Shown one piece after another: positions 54,692-64,000 of a stretch of 64,000 bases of DNA. The stretch covers positions 5,270,001 to 5,334,000 of the forward strand of contig OY755171.1 of the NCBI GenBank assembly GCA_963576735.1. Direction: 5' to 3'. A model generated the notes under the pieces. That model searched no databases, was not told the origin of the DNA, and was given only the letters and a program-made list of their open reading frames with translations. This DNA comes from Bedellia somnulentella. Its lineage: Eukaryota; Arthropoda; Insecta; Lepidoptera; Bedelliidae. Both the position numbers and the translations under genes were made by a program. The first letter of the stretch is position 1. Every line of letters starts with the position of its first letter.

Positions 54692-55090
54692 AGCTGTGTA
54701 GTGTCGGTTCAGAATAGCACTACCCCATTTCTGCCCGTGGGTTATCGTAAAGTTGCCCCTTACCAGGAGCATTCGTGTGTAATGTAACGCTACAGATTTG
54801 AGCAATGTATCAGTGAAGGAGGAGAACCGAGCATTACAATGTGGACCTTGAAATGATTATATGAATGATTGTATGAATGACATGCGAATGCTCGTTAGGG
54901 AGGTATTATTGTACTGTAATGTTCCAAGACGAATCTATAATGTTACAGTATATGTGAATGCTCCCGGTGAGGAAGCACCTTTAGAGGCAACTAACACTTT
55001 AAAAGGGGACTTTAAAAGTGATTTTTGGGCGATGCGTTTAGAATCCCATTACTAAAACCTTGATTTAACATTTTTTCCCCACTCAACTAG
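54692..55090 (+). repeat. SINE A copy interrupted by a MITE
   Basis: 5' part 54692-54749 (TGTGTAGTGTCGGTTCAG), MITE 54750-54981, then from 54982 GAGGCAACTAAC and TTTTTGGGCGATGCGTTTAG up to TTTTTTCCCCACTCAAC. The 3' third and tail are missing. Confidence 0.82.
54750..54981. mobile_element. 232-bp MITE with ~39-bp inverted repeats and TA flanks
   Basis: Left end AAGTTGCCCCTTACCAGGAG and right end (complement) AAGGTGCTTCCTCACCGGGA; both continue into GGAGCATTC and TGTAAC. TA at 54748-54749 and 54982-54983 is the likely target duplication. It is non-coding. TA duplication suggests a Tc1/mariner-type derivative, but the termini do not identify the family. Confidence 0.78.
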
Positions 55091-55496
55091 CCCCACCCCG
55101 TTTAAGCTAGTCTTTGTACAAAATTAGGTAACCTATTTTAAAACAGTTTTACTGAGTCACATTTTTCTCCTGCGTTAAAGCTTAAATTTTTAAAATCTCT
55201 TATTTTCTAATTTTGTGACAAAATATTTCTGTCCAGTACAGCGGTCTACACTCGCCCGAGTACAGTCACCGAAAACGTTGTTTTAGACAATATATCACAG
55301 TGTTTTGACAAACAGTATTGTGTTTACGCGAGACCACACGGTTCGTTAGGTGTTTGGACGCGGCGGCGTACAGTCGTCATGAAAACTGCTTCTTTTAGCT
55401 AGAAATCAGAGTCACGTAAAGGACAAAGTAATCACGTGATAGTGTAGGTACTTTTGTGTGAAAAAGTTTTTGTTGAAGTGTATAAAATTTATAAAT
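55091..55496. other. Unassigned; GC-richer patch at 55230-55400
   Basis: CGCGGCGGCGTACAGTCGTC is followed by ATG and only six codons. It could be a promoter or first exon of an unseen gene, but nothing more supports that. Confidence 0.3.
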
Positions 55497-55715
55497 ACAA
55501 ATACTTACGACTAGTAACAAAAAGGGGTAGTCAGATCACCTGAATTATAATTTTTTTAGGCTCTTTTAAAAGTGGAGTGGGGAAAAGATGGTAAAATAAA
55601 GGTTGGTCGGTAATAAGTCTAGAGCAACATAGACAAAAATCACTTGAAGTCCCGAAACCCTAAGTCACTTCTTACGATGACACGTGGTATAATTGAATAA
55701 ACAGTTAAGCAGTGT
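55497..55715 (-). repeat. SINE A copy, diverged
   Basis: GTGGAGTGGGGAAAAGATGG is well kept; both ends have drifted. Confidence 0.75.
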
Positions 55716-56160
55716 CTACACATATCAGAATTTTTTAGGTAAGCTTTTGTTTAGAAGTGCAAAATTTCTTTAAACAAAGAAGTGCATGAAAATAAATTTA
55801 TTCAATCTGTCATGTCATATCTAAAACTAAGTATTTATTTGCATACTCTCAGCTCACCACATTGACTGTAATAGGCCTCAACTATCAAACACTTTTGTTC
55901 CAAAATTTTCGTTTTATATAAATATTATTTAGCTGAGTGTACCGCTAAACTCAGACAAATGTTCCTTCCATTTTAGAGATTTTGTATATTAACTAATTTT
56001 AAAATATTTAATTATCCTTTTTAATGTTTGATATCCTTTGGTAGCCAAAAGAACAAAAGATGTGAGCCCCCTAAAAGAAAAAAAGATTCATGATAGCTTA
56101 ATATGTACACTGTACTATGTTATACCTTATATATAATTTTCAAAAATGCATAGCAATGTC
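55716..56160. other. Unassigned AT-rich DNA
   Basis: No gene or repeat recognised. Confidence 0.5.
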
Positions 56161-56335
56161 ATTGTTCATGAAAACCTCATATAGGGATTATTTCTAATAA
56201 ATCAACTTCCAAAAGTGGCGGAGGAATTTATAATTCCTTAGCTCTGGCTACCCCTTCTAGGGAAATATAGCCGTGAGTATATGTATGTATGTATGTATGT
56301 TCTAATAAATATTTCTTTCCTTTATTTATTAGATA
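56161..56335. mobile_element. SINE D foldback without cassette, split by SINE A
   Basis: Left piece 56161-56202 (TTGTTCATGAAAACCTCATA, ATTTCTAATAAAT) and right piece 56311-56335 (ATTTCTTTCCTTTATTTATTAG) form the same hairpin type as 42334-42426. The SINE A at 56203-56299 was inserted later. Confidence 0.72.
56203..56299 (+). repeat. 5'-truncated SINE A with 11-bp duplication
   Basis: TTCTAATAAAT at 56192-56202 and 56300-56310. The insert begins within the family at CAACTTCCAAAAGTGGC and ends in a TATG tail. Truncation at the 5' side with a direct repeat is what target-primed reverse transcription produces. Confidence 0.92.
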
Positions 56336-56702
56336 ATGAATTCATGATACAAATAATTTGTCAACGGAATGTCTTCTTACCCAAAGATCTCTCTAAATAT
56401 AAGCGTGTAGGTAATAAGTAGTAGTAGTAGTAGTAAATAAACTCAAACTCAACTCAAATATTGATTTGATTCGAAGTCAGTTAGCTTTTATTTATCACTG
56501 TCAAATAAAACCATTTCAAAAAAATTAAAAAGGAAACCCAATGATCAAAAATGAAGTGTGAGGAACCGGTATGGATCATTGGGTTAAATTTTTTGCTGAC
56601 TGCTACTTTTTGTAGTTTCAGTTAAACGGTGTTAAGAATAACAAAATATAGAACTATTGAAATTGTCAAGTTTGAATGCAAGTGTGTATGTTTGTGAATA
56701 AA
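56336..56702. other. Unassigned, with AGT microsatellite and a perfect 12-bp inverted repeat
   Basis: AGT units at 56418-56434. AACCCAATGATC (56535-56546) and GATCATTGGGTT (56574-56585) can pair around a 27-base loop. Confidence 0.6.
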
Positions 56703-56880
56703 CTGTGAAGTGACGGCTTAAAATAGCACTTTCTCATTTCTTATCGTGGGTGTTCGTAAACGGCGACCAAAAGCATTGAGGATTTTAAACTTTTGCTTAA
56801 CAAACTTTTCCCCCTTATTCCTAAGCTCTGACTACCCCATTTTAGGGATTTATAGCCACAAGTATGTTTATGCATGTATC
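56703..56880 (+). repeat. SINE A copy with internal deletion
   Basis: CTGTGAAGTGACGGCTTAAAA to CCACAAGTATG, missing the GCGATGCGGTTGGAGACC centre. Confidence 0.75.
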
Positions 56881-57175
56881 ATGAAATACAAATATTGTTA
56901 TATAATAATAACATAAACTATATTTGTGAGCTTCAAATCAAGCTGTTATAACTAGTATAGAAAGATACATAAATCTATCTTACAGATCGCTAAGCATATG
57001 GTAATTTATAAAACAATCAAAATAAATCTTCGTTTTAACCCTTAATTCACTACCTGGGTCCAATGGACCCATACTAAATCTTAAAACACTTGCTATTTCA
57101 TACTTTTTGCGCTCAAGTTCATGCGTGGTCCTGTACCTTCCTGTAGTGCCGCGCCGAACGCGACAGCGATAGGAC

Positions 57176-57914
57176 TAGGCTTGGGTAGATCCAGCTCCGC
57201 GAGGGGATTCGAATCACCAGGTTCAGGCTCAGTTCCGGTACTGAATCCTCTTAACCGGGCCGGACCGCTTATCGAATCCGGCTCGGTTATGTAATTCGGA
57301 ACTGAATCAAACAACCAAAAAATACCACGCTTACGGAACGTAACGATTGCTGTTGACATACATTTAAAAATCAATTATCTCATATGTATAATGATTCTGT
57401 TTGTGTAAAGGCTATGTTCGCTAACATAAAAATATCCATATGTAAAAAAAATAATAATATTTAGAAACATCTTAACAACATCTTATAACAATATCTACAC
57501 ATAAATATATGCAAATCAGAAAGTGACACAACATAAAACACTATCGTATTTATAATATCACTATAAACACCATTATTTATGAAAAGATTGATAAATCTAT
57601 TAAACGAAATTGGCAAACAAAGAACAAAAAAGGACAACTCTCTTCTCGTCTCTGTCTCCCGAGTTCAAATTGTATTACATTCTTGTCTCGCTCTCACATT
57701 CAGCAAGCAAAGCAAATGTAACGGTAATAATCGAACCGATCCTGAACCTGATGCCTGAGCCTGTTGTTCGAAAACAATAAAACCGAGCCGGTGCGGAGCG
57801 GCCCGGTTAAGCGAACCTGCACCTGATAAGAAAGAGTGGGGCCGGTTAGGCCAATCAGGCTCTCGCAGGGATTCGAATCATTTGAATCCACCGAGCCGGA
57901 CCTACACACGGCTA
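57176..57914. mobile_element. hAT-type non-autonomous element inside piggyBac
   Basis: GATAGGAC stands at 57168-57175 and 57915-57922, an 8-bp duplication as hAT elements make. The ends TAGGCTTGGGTAG (left) and, inverted, TAGCCGTGTGTAG (right) are imperfect inverted repeats. Subterminal regions carry paired motifs (GGGATTCGAATC at both ends, CTTAACCGGGCCG and its complement CGGCCCGGTTAAG). No transposase frame is present, and frames on the minus strand here are incidental. Confidence 0.85.
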
Positions 57915-58041
57915 GATAGGACGTGCGTATGCGCCGCTCGCAAGGTGAGTATATTTGCTTGTATGGGTCCCATGGACCCATACTAGTGAATTGTGTTAGT
58001 GTTATCAGCTTTATTACAATCTTTCTTTTTCGTGTTTTAGG

Positions 58042-58420
58042 ATACAAACATAGATCGAAATAGACCTGGACCGAGCTCAGTGAACGTAAATGATGATGAA
58101 GCATCTGAGTTAATAAATAATTGGCTCGTGGAAGAAAATGGCGAGACAGATAACGAAGAAGTTCGCACACCTAGCTCACCACCACCTGTTCATACGTCTC
58201 ATTTGGCTTATGAGAACTTGGATTCTGATGACGAAGATGGTGAGAGTACATTCTGAGTGAACATGATACAAATTCTGAGTTTTCGGAAACGTCATCAGAT
58301 GATGACGACGGTGATGGCCCACAAAGAGCAAACAGAGATCTGAACTACTATTATGGAAAAAATCGTTTTTAAATGGTCCAATGGTCCAAGTTCAACCATT
58401 GCACGTTTTGAATTTTCGTA
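58042..58420 (+). pseudogene. piggyBac transposase, acidic N-terminus only
   Basis: Frame fragments encode NDDEASELINNWLVEENGE, NLDSDDEDGEST, a second acidic run (SETSSDDDDGDG), then NRDLNYYYGKNRF and KWS. Low-complexity acidic N-terminus followed by a GKN-x-x-KW motif is typical of piggyBac transposases. One-base shifts occur near 58255 and 58370. The catalytic region and C-terminal zinc finger are absent. A GTGAGT (57953) and a TTTTAG (58036-58041) upstream could be intron borders, but I cannot confirm an upstream exon. Confidence 0.75.
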
Positions 58421-58781
58421 TAGAATATATATAGGTTTTTTGTGTTTTTTTGTTGTATAAGTAATAGATTTAAGAAAAAATACCTCAAAGAAGTTCCTAA
58501 TTTTTTATAATTTTAAATGTGATTTTTTAAAGCCGTGCCATGCCAAAAGGGGCTCAGTATTATAAGATATAAATGTTACTCATTTACTAGGGGAAATAGC
58601 TATTTTTTAAGTTTGTTTTGGCAGTTACTAAATGATTAAGAGAGTAATGCTTTAAAATAAAAGAATATTTGATTAAAAATGTCACGTGTTGTATTTTTTT
58701 TTACCTGTCAAAAATGTGGGTCCATGGGACCCATACTAGTGAATTGTGTTATACTTTAGTAGGTAGTGAATTGAGGGTTAA

Positions 58782-59134
58782 CACTCCTTTTTAGACGTAA
58801 AATGTACAGAAAACCCCAAGCTTTATGTAATACGACCTTACTGCCAATTAGCGAGGAACAAGCTGAAGCCAATATTTATTACGTTTGGAATAAAATTTAA
58901 TTTAATGCTTTTGATTTATACAACACTTCCTCGGTCAATTTTAGAGTCTATTTTTAAGTATAAAAGCAAGGCATCAATATTCCAGAAAATAAACTCATAT
59001 TTTTGCAAACGAGACGCAACTAATATTTTAATTATTATTTTTCATTTGTTGTTTGTTAGGTTAGTGCTACACCATGGTTTTTTAGTATATTAATGCAAAG
59101 TTGTTAATCAGTTTACCTCTAATTGTACCTCTCG
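58782..59134. other. Unassigned AT-rich DNA
   Basis: No gene seen. Confidence 0.5.
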
Positions 59135-59195
59135 CGTAAAGTGGCGATCGATAGTCATACGTATACAGTATGTGTGTATGTATATATTGTATGTA
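59135..59195 (+). mobile_element. LINE B scrap
   Basis: AAAGTGGCGATCGATAGTCAT with a TATG-type repeat but without the CTCTG / CGTGAG end. Confidence 0.5.
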
Positions 59196-59431
59196 TGTAA
59201 AAACTGACGACGACAAATGAAAACGAATGTTTCAGACACTATTCCAATTGTATCATTAACATTCGGTTAAAAATTATATGTGGAAGCCATAAATAATTAT
59301 TTATCTTCACTCAATAAAAAAAAACAAAATTTGAGTTTAATTCAGCCATGAAGACTAACATAACAATTGTTATCATTTAGAAAGGTTTTAGCTTTGCTAA
59401 AAAGAAACTAGATACTCAAAAATTATAAAAT

Positions 59432-60491
59432 TTATTCTTTATTACAAGTATCGATCTTTTCAAAGTATTCACCCTGAGCACGTATACACTTTTCCATACG
59501 TCTGAACCAATTGGAAAATACCTGTGACTAAAGAAGAGTGTTCTTTAGATACCTCAGAAATTTCGAAATTATAGGCAACCAGCGCATCTTCTTTGCTTTC
59601 AAACCTCTTCCCCTTTAGTTTTTCTTTGATTTTTGATACAAGTAAAAACCACAAGGCGCTAGGTCAGGGGAATATGGCGGATGAGGGAGAATTGACACAT
59701 TTTTCGAGTTGAAAAAGTCTAGTGTTATGTCAGACGTGTGCGGCGCCGCATTGTCGTGGTGCCAGAGAAGGTGCCGGATTCCTGACTTCGGTCGCTTGTC
59801 ACACCAAGCTGATATTACTGTTGCAGCACAAACTGTCACATACCATTCCGAGTTAACCGTTCTTTATGCAGTACCCGTTTTGCAGAAAAATGAGGCGACC
59901 ATATGTTTCCGTGTGCTTTGTGCACGGCGACATTTCGTTGGAGTTGGCTCGTCTTCAAACCACCATACAGTCGACTGTCGCTTTGATTCGGGATGATAGT
60001 TATATAGCCATGTTTTGTCACCAGTCAGTATATCATATACGTTTTTTTTCTCGCCTCCGTTGAATTTATATATCATGAATATGCACCAATCCACTCGACG
60101 GTCTTTCTGCTCATCAATAAGTTTGTGCGGCACCCATCTCGAACAATGTTTACGGAGAGAAAGATGGTCGTGAATTATGGTTTGCATTGCTGCTGATCCA
60201 ATTCCTAGTTTTCGCTCTAGCTCTACGTATGTGAATAAGTTCGCGAATAAGTTTTTCGACTGCACAAACGTTTTCTTGCGTGACCGCGGTTGGTGGCCGT
60301 CCTGTCTTCGCTTCATCTTCAAGTTATCCCCGTCCTCTTTGAAATTCAGCAAACCAATTAAATACTGTTGCTCGGGAACAAACAGACTCACCAAAAGTAT
60401 AAGCCAAAAGTTCAAAACCTTCTTGAGGCTTTGAACCTTTTTTAAAGTCATAATAAATCATAGCGCGAAAATCACGTCGACTGAGCTCCAT
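59432..60491 (-). pseudogene. Mariner transposase 1, frameshifted, third catalytic Asp changed
   Basis: About 353 codons in total, the usual mariner length. The N-terminus starts MELSRRDFRAMIYYDFKKG with a helix-turn-helix region (RATVFNWFAEFQ). The centre has RWVPHKL and TGDKTWLYNYHPESKRQ with the first Asp. Then comes HHDNAAPHTS with the second Asp (codon 59755-59753). The third position, 34 residues on in PYSPDLAPCGFYLY, is Gly (codon 59650-59648) where the family has Asp. The C-terminus ends with a WFRRMEKCIRAQGEYFEK region and a stop at 59434-59432. The frame changes several times. Terminal repeats are too degraded to place; the element probably spans about 59375-60615. Confidence 0.88.
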
Positions 60492-60689
60492 TGTTGCAAG
60501 TGAATTCCCACCAGATTCTCGGAAAAATGATGCTCATTCAAATAAAAAACTAAATAAAAGAAGTGTGTTCTATATTCAAATATGTCAATAAAAAACCAGC
60601 CTATAAGATGGTGTATAGCTTGCCAGTGTCAATTAAATGAGAAAAGAGTCTAACTTCTATTGGCATGCCCCTCATATATCTATACGAAA

Positions 60690-60868
60690 AAGCGAGTGTG
60701 CTCAAAAAGGCAGGCGTCCGATGTATGAAGAAAAAAGAGCATGTGTGAGAAGATTGATGGATGTAAACTAAGCTAGAGGGATTTTGACAGGATTGTACAA
60801 AGTGGCGATCGATAGTCTCTGCCTACTCCAATGGCAACTAATGGCGTGAGTATGTGTATGTATGTATA
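60690..60868 (+). mobile_element. LINE B 3' end
   Basis: CAAAAAGGCAGGCGTCCGATG, GTGAGAAGATTGATGGATG, GGCGATCGATAGTCTCTGCC and the GGCGTGAGTATGTG tail with TATG units. One of the longer tails here (about 180 bp). Confidence 0.85.
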
Positions 60869-61048
60869 AGAAACATAAAAAAAAACAGATTGACGAAAAG
60901 TATAAACTATTTTTTGTATGCAGGCACAGTGCCTTTTATTTATTAGCTATAACCTTTCTATAGTGACCATAATTAAATTCTCTAGGTAAGAAAAAATCTG
61001 AAAGTGGGCTCTTAAATGTCTAAAAAGGACAAAACTAATAAGACTTGT
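60869..61048. other. Unassigned AT-rich DNA
   Basis: No gene seen. Confidence 0.45.
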
Positions 61049-61138
61049 TTGTGCATGAAAACCTCATGTGGAGATTATTTACGAATCAATCAATGGGTTC
61101 GTGTCCTGCTGAAATCGAAAATTTCCTTTCCTTAATTG
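61049..61138 (+). mobile_element. SINE D relative: inverted body, tRNA 3' part, forward body
   Basis: Left arm GTGCATGAAAACCTCATGTG ... AATCAATCAA, then GGGTTCGTGTCCTGC (B box and T arm), then TTCCTTTCCTTAATTGATTAG. The arms pair through ATCAATCAA / TTGATTAG. It repeats the inverted-body / head / body order in a diverged subfamily and lacks the A-box half of the head. Confidence 0.65.
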
Positions 61139-61462
61139 ATTAGTTGACAAAAATAGTTTTTTTTAATTAATTTTAGTCTACTTGTTGAAATAATATAAGA
61201 AAACAGTTTAAGCAACACATTTTAAGCCGTTGATTCTCCTACGAAATCGTTTATGCCTTTTCAATACATTTTCTCTAACAAAAAGCAATATGCGAGATTA
61301 AACCAGTTCCCAGGTCTGGCATTTGTTTGTATTCTCACATTATTAGATTGAATGTCAGATTAGAGACAAAGAAAATGTGTGAATCTTTTTACTAGCTTTA
61401 CTGTTACAATTGATAAATTACATTGATACAATCAATGAAAAACTTTTATTATTTTATCTATA
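61139..61462. other. Unassigned DNA before mariner 2
   Basis: No gene seen. Confidence 0.45.
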
Positions 61463-62751
61463 CCAGGCCACTCAGAAAGTATTGCGAAAAAAGGTTTTAA
61501 TGTATGAAACACTGGCCGGTTGTAATGTATACTGAAAATTTGTGTCTTTATAAATAAAAAAAGGTACGTTCCAATTTTAAAATTTCCCTCTTTATTTTTT
61601 ACGAGCTATTTTAAATTGTCGTGTCTTACTGAAAAAGAATCTGAGCCGGGAACATTTTCGCGCTATGATTTTTCACGATTCCGAAAACCAGACGAATCAT
61701 ACGATAGACTTCAAATGGCGTTAATGGATGAAAGGTCTTCCAAAGCAACCGTGTATTGTTGGTATAACGAATTCAAGCGTGGTTGATTAACTTTGCGGGA
61801 TGAAGAAAGAAGTGGTTGCCCTCTAACGGCTGTTACGGATGAAAACGTGGTGGAAGTGAAAAATTTAATTCATGACAATAGGCGAATAACGTATCTAGAG
61901 ATTCAACACATTATGCAGATTGGGTCGGGAAGCGTTCATGAGATTTTACACGAACATTTTCACGTGAGGAGGATAGTTTCACGCTGGGTGCCACACAACC
62001 TCACCGAGGTACAGACACAGGCCCGGGTGGAATGGTGTCGAGATATGATTAATAAATTTGATGCTGGCTCGTCTCGGCATGCTTACGACATCGTTACAGG
62101 TGATGAGTCCTGGATTTATCAATACGATCCAGAAACGAAGCGCCAGTCGACGGTTTGGGTATTTCAAAACGAAGCGACCCCTACCAAAGTGAAGAGATCT
62201 AGAAGCGGTGGGAAGATTTTGATCGCAAGTTTTTTTCAATATGACTGGCTATTTGGTGTCAATACCTTTACAAGATCAAAGAAGTATTAACGCAGACTGG
62301 TATACTACTAAATGCTTGCCAGTAGTTTTCTCAGTTGTGAGCAACAATCGACCAAACACAGGGCTCCGCGGGCTACTGCTTCACCACGACAACGCGCCCG
62401 CTCACACCGCGCTCAAAACGACGGACTTCCTGAACAGCTCGCCGGTCAAACTCTTGGGTCACCCTCCTTACAGCCCTGACCTGGCAACGTGTGACTTCTT
62501 TTTATTTCCTAAAATAAAAAATCAACTCAAAGGGATACAATTTTCATCGCCGGAAGATGCGCTGTCAGCGTTTCAGCGGGCTGTAAATGAGGTGTCTGCG
62601 GCGGACTGGAAAAATTGTTCCGAAAACTGGTTTAGACGTATGAAACTTTGTATAGATGCTGGTGGAGAGTACTTTGAAAAGATTTAATAATAACATTTTT
62701 ACCCATAGAATTATTTTTTTTATTTTCGCAAAATTTTCTGAGTGTCCCACG
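61463..62751 (+). mobile_element. Mariner element 2 with terminal inverted repeats
   Basis: Left end CCAGGCCACTCAGAAAGTAT and right end (inverted) CGTGGGACACTCAGAAAATT, both continuing into TTGCGAAAA, about 28 bp. TA at 61461-61462 and 62752-62753. At 1289 bp it has the usual mariner size and carries one transposase pseudogene. Confidence 0.9.
61620..62687 (+). pseudogene. Mariner transposase 2, three Asp retained, frameshifted
   Basis: The N-terminus (REHFRAMIFHD) is in a different frame from KATVYCWYNEFKRG, and a TGA at 61784-61786 replaces the codon after it. From 61793 the frame is open through VSRWVPHNLTE and VTGDESWIYQYDPETKRQ (first Asp, codon 62102-62104) to about 62250, where a T-run causes a shift. 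It continues through LLLHHDNAPAHTA (second Asp, 62388-62390) and PPYSPDLATCDFFLFP (third Asp, 62493-62495, 34 residues apart, D34D). It ends DAGGEYFEKI at 62687. The catalytic triad is intact but the gene is broken in at least three places. Confidence 0.9.
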
Positions 62752-62869
62752 TATCTAACAAATATTACTATTTCTGTTATCTTTTTAATTTATTCCCTTG
62801 AGTTTCAATCCTTATATTTTTTATCAAGACAATTTGCAAAAAACGCTTTTTAACTTTATGATACCAAGT

Positions 62870-62952
62870 TACAATGTCACGTGATATTCAAAAGTGTTAG
62901 TACGTCTGCCAACCCCTCCGGGTATATACGGAATGAACGTTTGAGTTTGAGT
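62870..62952 (+). repeat. SINE C 3' fragment
   Basis: GTCACGTGATATTCAAAAGTG, CCAACCCCTCCGGGTATATA and a GTTTGAG tail; only the last ~80 bp are present. Confidence 0.78.
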
Positions 62953-63019
62953 TATTATAAGTTAGAACCAGATCAATATAAAATTGATACATCTTTATAA
63001 TATTATATTCTTTATTATT

Positions 63020-63261
63020 CTGTATAGTGTCGGCTTAGAATAGCACTACCCCATTTCTTCCGTAGTGTGTACGTAAGAGGCGACTAACGGTATTGGGGCT
63101 TTTAAGGGATTTTCGGGCGATGCGGTTGGAGACCCATCACCAACAACCTTTACTTTACCATCATTTCCCCACTGAACTTTCCAAAAGTGGCTGAGGAATT
63201 TTTAACTCCTTAGTTCTGGATACCCCTTTTATGGATTTATAGCCGTGAGTATATGTATGTA
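63020..63261 (+). repeat. SINE A, full length, with target-site duplication
   Basis: TTTATTATT at 63011-63019 and 63262-63270. Close to consensus, with GAACTTTCCAAAAGTGGCTG and a TATGTATG tail. Confidence 0.88.
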
Positions 63262-63270
63262 TTTATTATT

Positions 63271-64000
63271 ACAGCCCGTCTCAATGATCAAACTGACAAA
63301 CTCTCATGCATAGGGTGATAAGGCTATAGTTTACTAAGTAAGCCAAGAGTGGATGAGCAGATATAAACGATTAGTATTGATAAAAGTTTGGATTGAAGCG
63401 TGATTTCATTGATTTACTGAAAAACAGCCAATTTCACTTGCAAAAGTAATAATAATACAATGATAAAGATTTATTTATTTTCAAAAGTGCATAAAAATCG
63501 TTTTAACCTAGTTTGTTGGATAAAGTACAAAACATCATTTTCCTGTCTTTCCTGTTCTTCAGCTGGGTATTACATTGTTGTATCCAAATGCGTGAAATTG
63601 TACAAATAGTTATGTTAGTCAGGAATTTAATTTTAGGAACCCAGGTTTTTGCACTCTCACATAGTCCTCGAATAATCAAAAATTCTAAACCATTTAATCT
63701 CGTGAACAGTTACAGGGTTAACTCTGCAGACACCTAATTACTGCTGTGAAATTTAAGGTAATGTCACCTTCAACCCTCATAATGAATTCAACAAGTCCAA
63801 CGGCCCGGGTCAGTTTGGTTCATAACAGTTTCATGTATGTCCTTAATATGATCGGGGTCTTTCCAGTTCTTTATTTGAATTAGTAAAGTTTGTTCAACAC
63901 TTCGATATAAATTTCAAATTTATCCACGGGTGTCACATGAAGTGATTAAGAGCGAGGGTATAGCAAGATATTGTTATGGGTCTCCTCGTCCCTGTGACTC
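63271..64000. other. Unassigned DNA to the window end
   Basis: No gene recognised. The last 250 bp are somewhat GC-richer (CAACGGCCCGGGTCAG) but without a convincing frame. Confidence 0.45.

Larger units (their letters stand above)
57039..58777 (+). mobile_element. piggyBac element, internally deleted
   Basis: TTAA at 57035-57038 and 58778-58781. The termini are CCCTTAATTCACTACC and, inverted, CCCTCAATTCACTACC. A subterminal palindrome (TGGGTCCAATGGACCCATAC) follows the left end, is repeated near the right end (58718-58740) and also occurs internally at 57963 with the downstream TAGTGAATTGTGTTA. TTAA targets and CCC-starting ends are diagnostic of the superfamily. Only the N-terminal part of the transposase remains, and a hAT-type element is inserted at 57176-57914. 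Confidence 0.93.

Noticed and set aside
55370..55400. ATG after a GC-rich stretch as a gene start
   Set aside because: The frame closes after six codons and no splice donor is evident.
57700..58170. 156-codon minus-strand frame across the hAT/piggyBac border
   Set aside because: Crosses the right end of the hAT-type insertion and its target duplication, so it is not a gene.

Overview
This 64-kb window is AT-rich, gene-poor eukaryotic DNA that I read as an insect genome, most likely a moth or butterfly. The order is an inference: the LINE, SINE and Helitron-type families resemble ones I associate with Lepidoptera, and no search was run. I found no intact host gene. The only host-gene candidate is a short GC-rich exon-like open frame near 40.0 kb. 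Almost everything else is mobile elements in several states of decay, often nested. Family names used here (SINE A, C, D; LINE B, E, G, H) are local labels.

Layout. 0-2.5 kb: SINE fragments. 2.5-6.4 kb: a DIRS-type tyrosine-recombinase retrotransposon with inverted terminal repeats and an internal complementary region, but with most of its recombinase deleted. 6.6-19.9 kb: an 8.5-kb direct tandem duplication. Copy 1 holds an RTE-like LINE (E) into which a 1.6-kb LINE B and a 563-bp palindromic tRNA-SINE (D) are inserted, each with target-site duplications. Copy 2 has lost 3.7 kb of this. 20-33 kb: SINE A and SINE C copies, a decayed transposase-like gene (23.3-24.1 kb), LINE H 3' ends and long unassigned stretches. 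33.2-36.6 kb: LINE G on the minus strand, with ORF1 fused in frame to the end of its endonuclease. 37-57 kb: SINE and LINE tails, Helitron-type fragments, two MITEs and a 200-bp assembly gap flanked by duplicated sequence. 57.0-58.8 kb: a piggyBac element with TTAA flanks, carrying a hAT-type insertion. 59.4-62.8 kb: two decayed D34D mariners pointing away from each other.

Connections. LINE B, SINE A and SINE C end in a similar 3' block (CTCTG, then a CCC/GGG hairpin, then CGTGA and a TATG-rich tail). This suggests that a LINE B-type reverse transcriptase mobilised both SINEs. SINE C carries a separate internal hairpin in which two subfamilies differ by compensating base pairs. SINE D copies repeatedly show an inverted body, a leader, a tRNA-like cassette and a forward body, flanked by 11-14 bp duplications. 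A Pol III transcript starting at the tRNA box would not cover the upstream arm, so this architecture is the least explained feature of the window.
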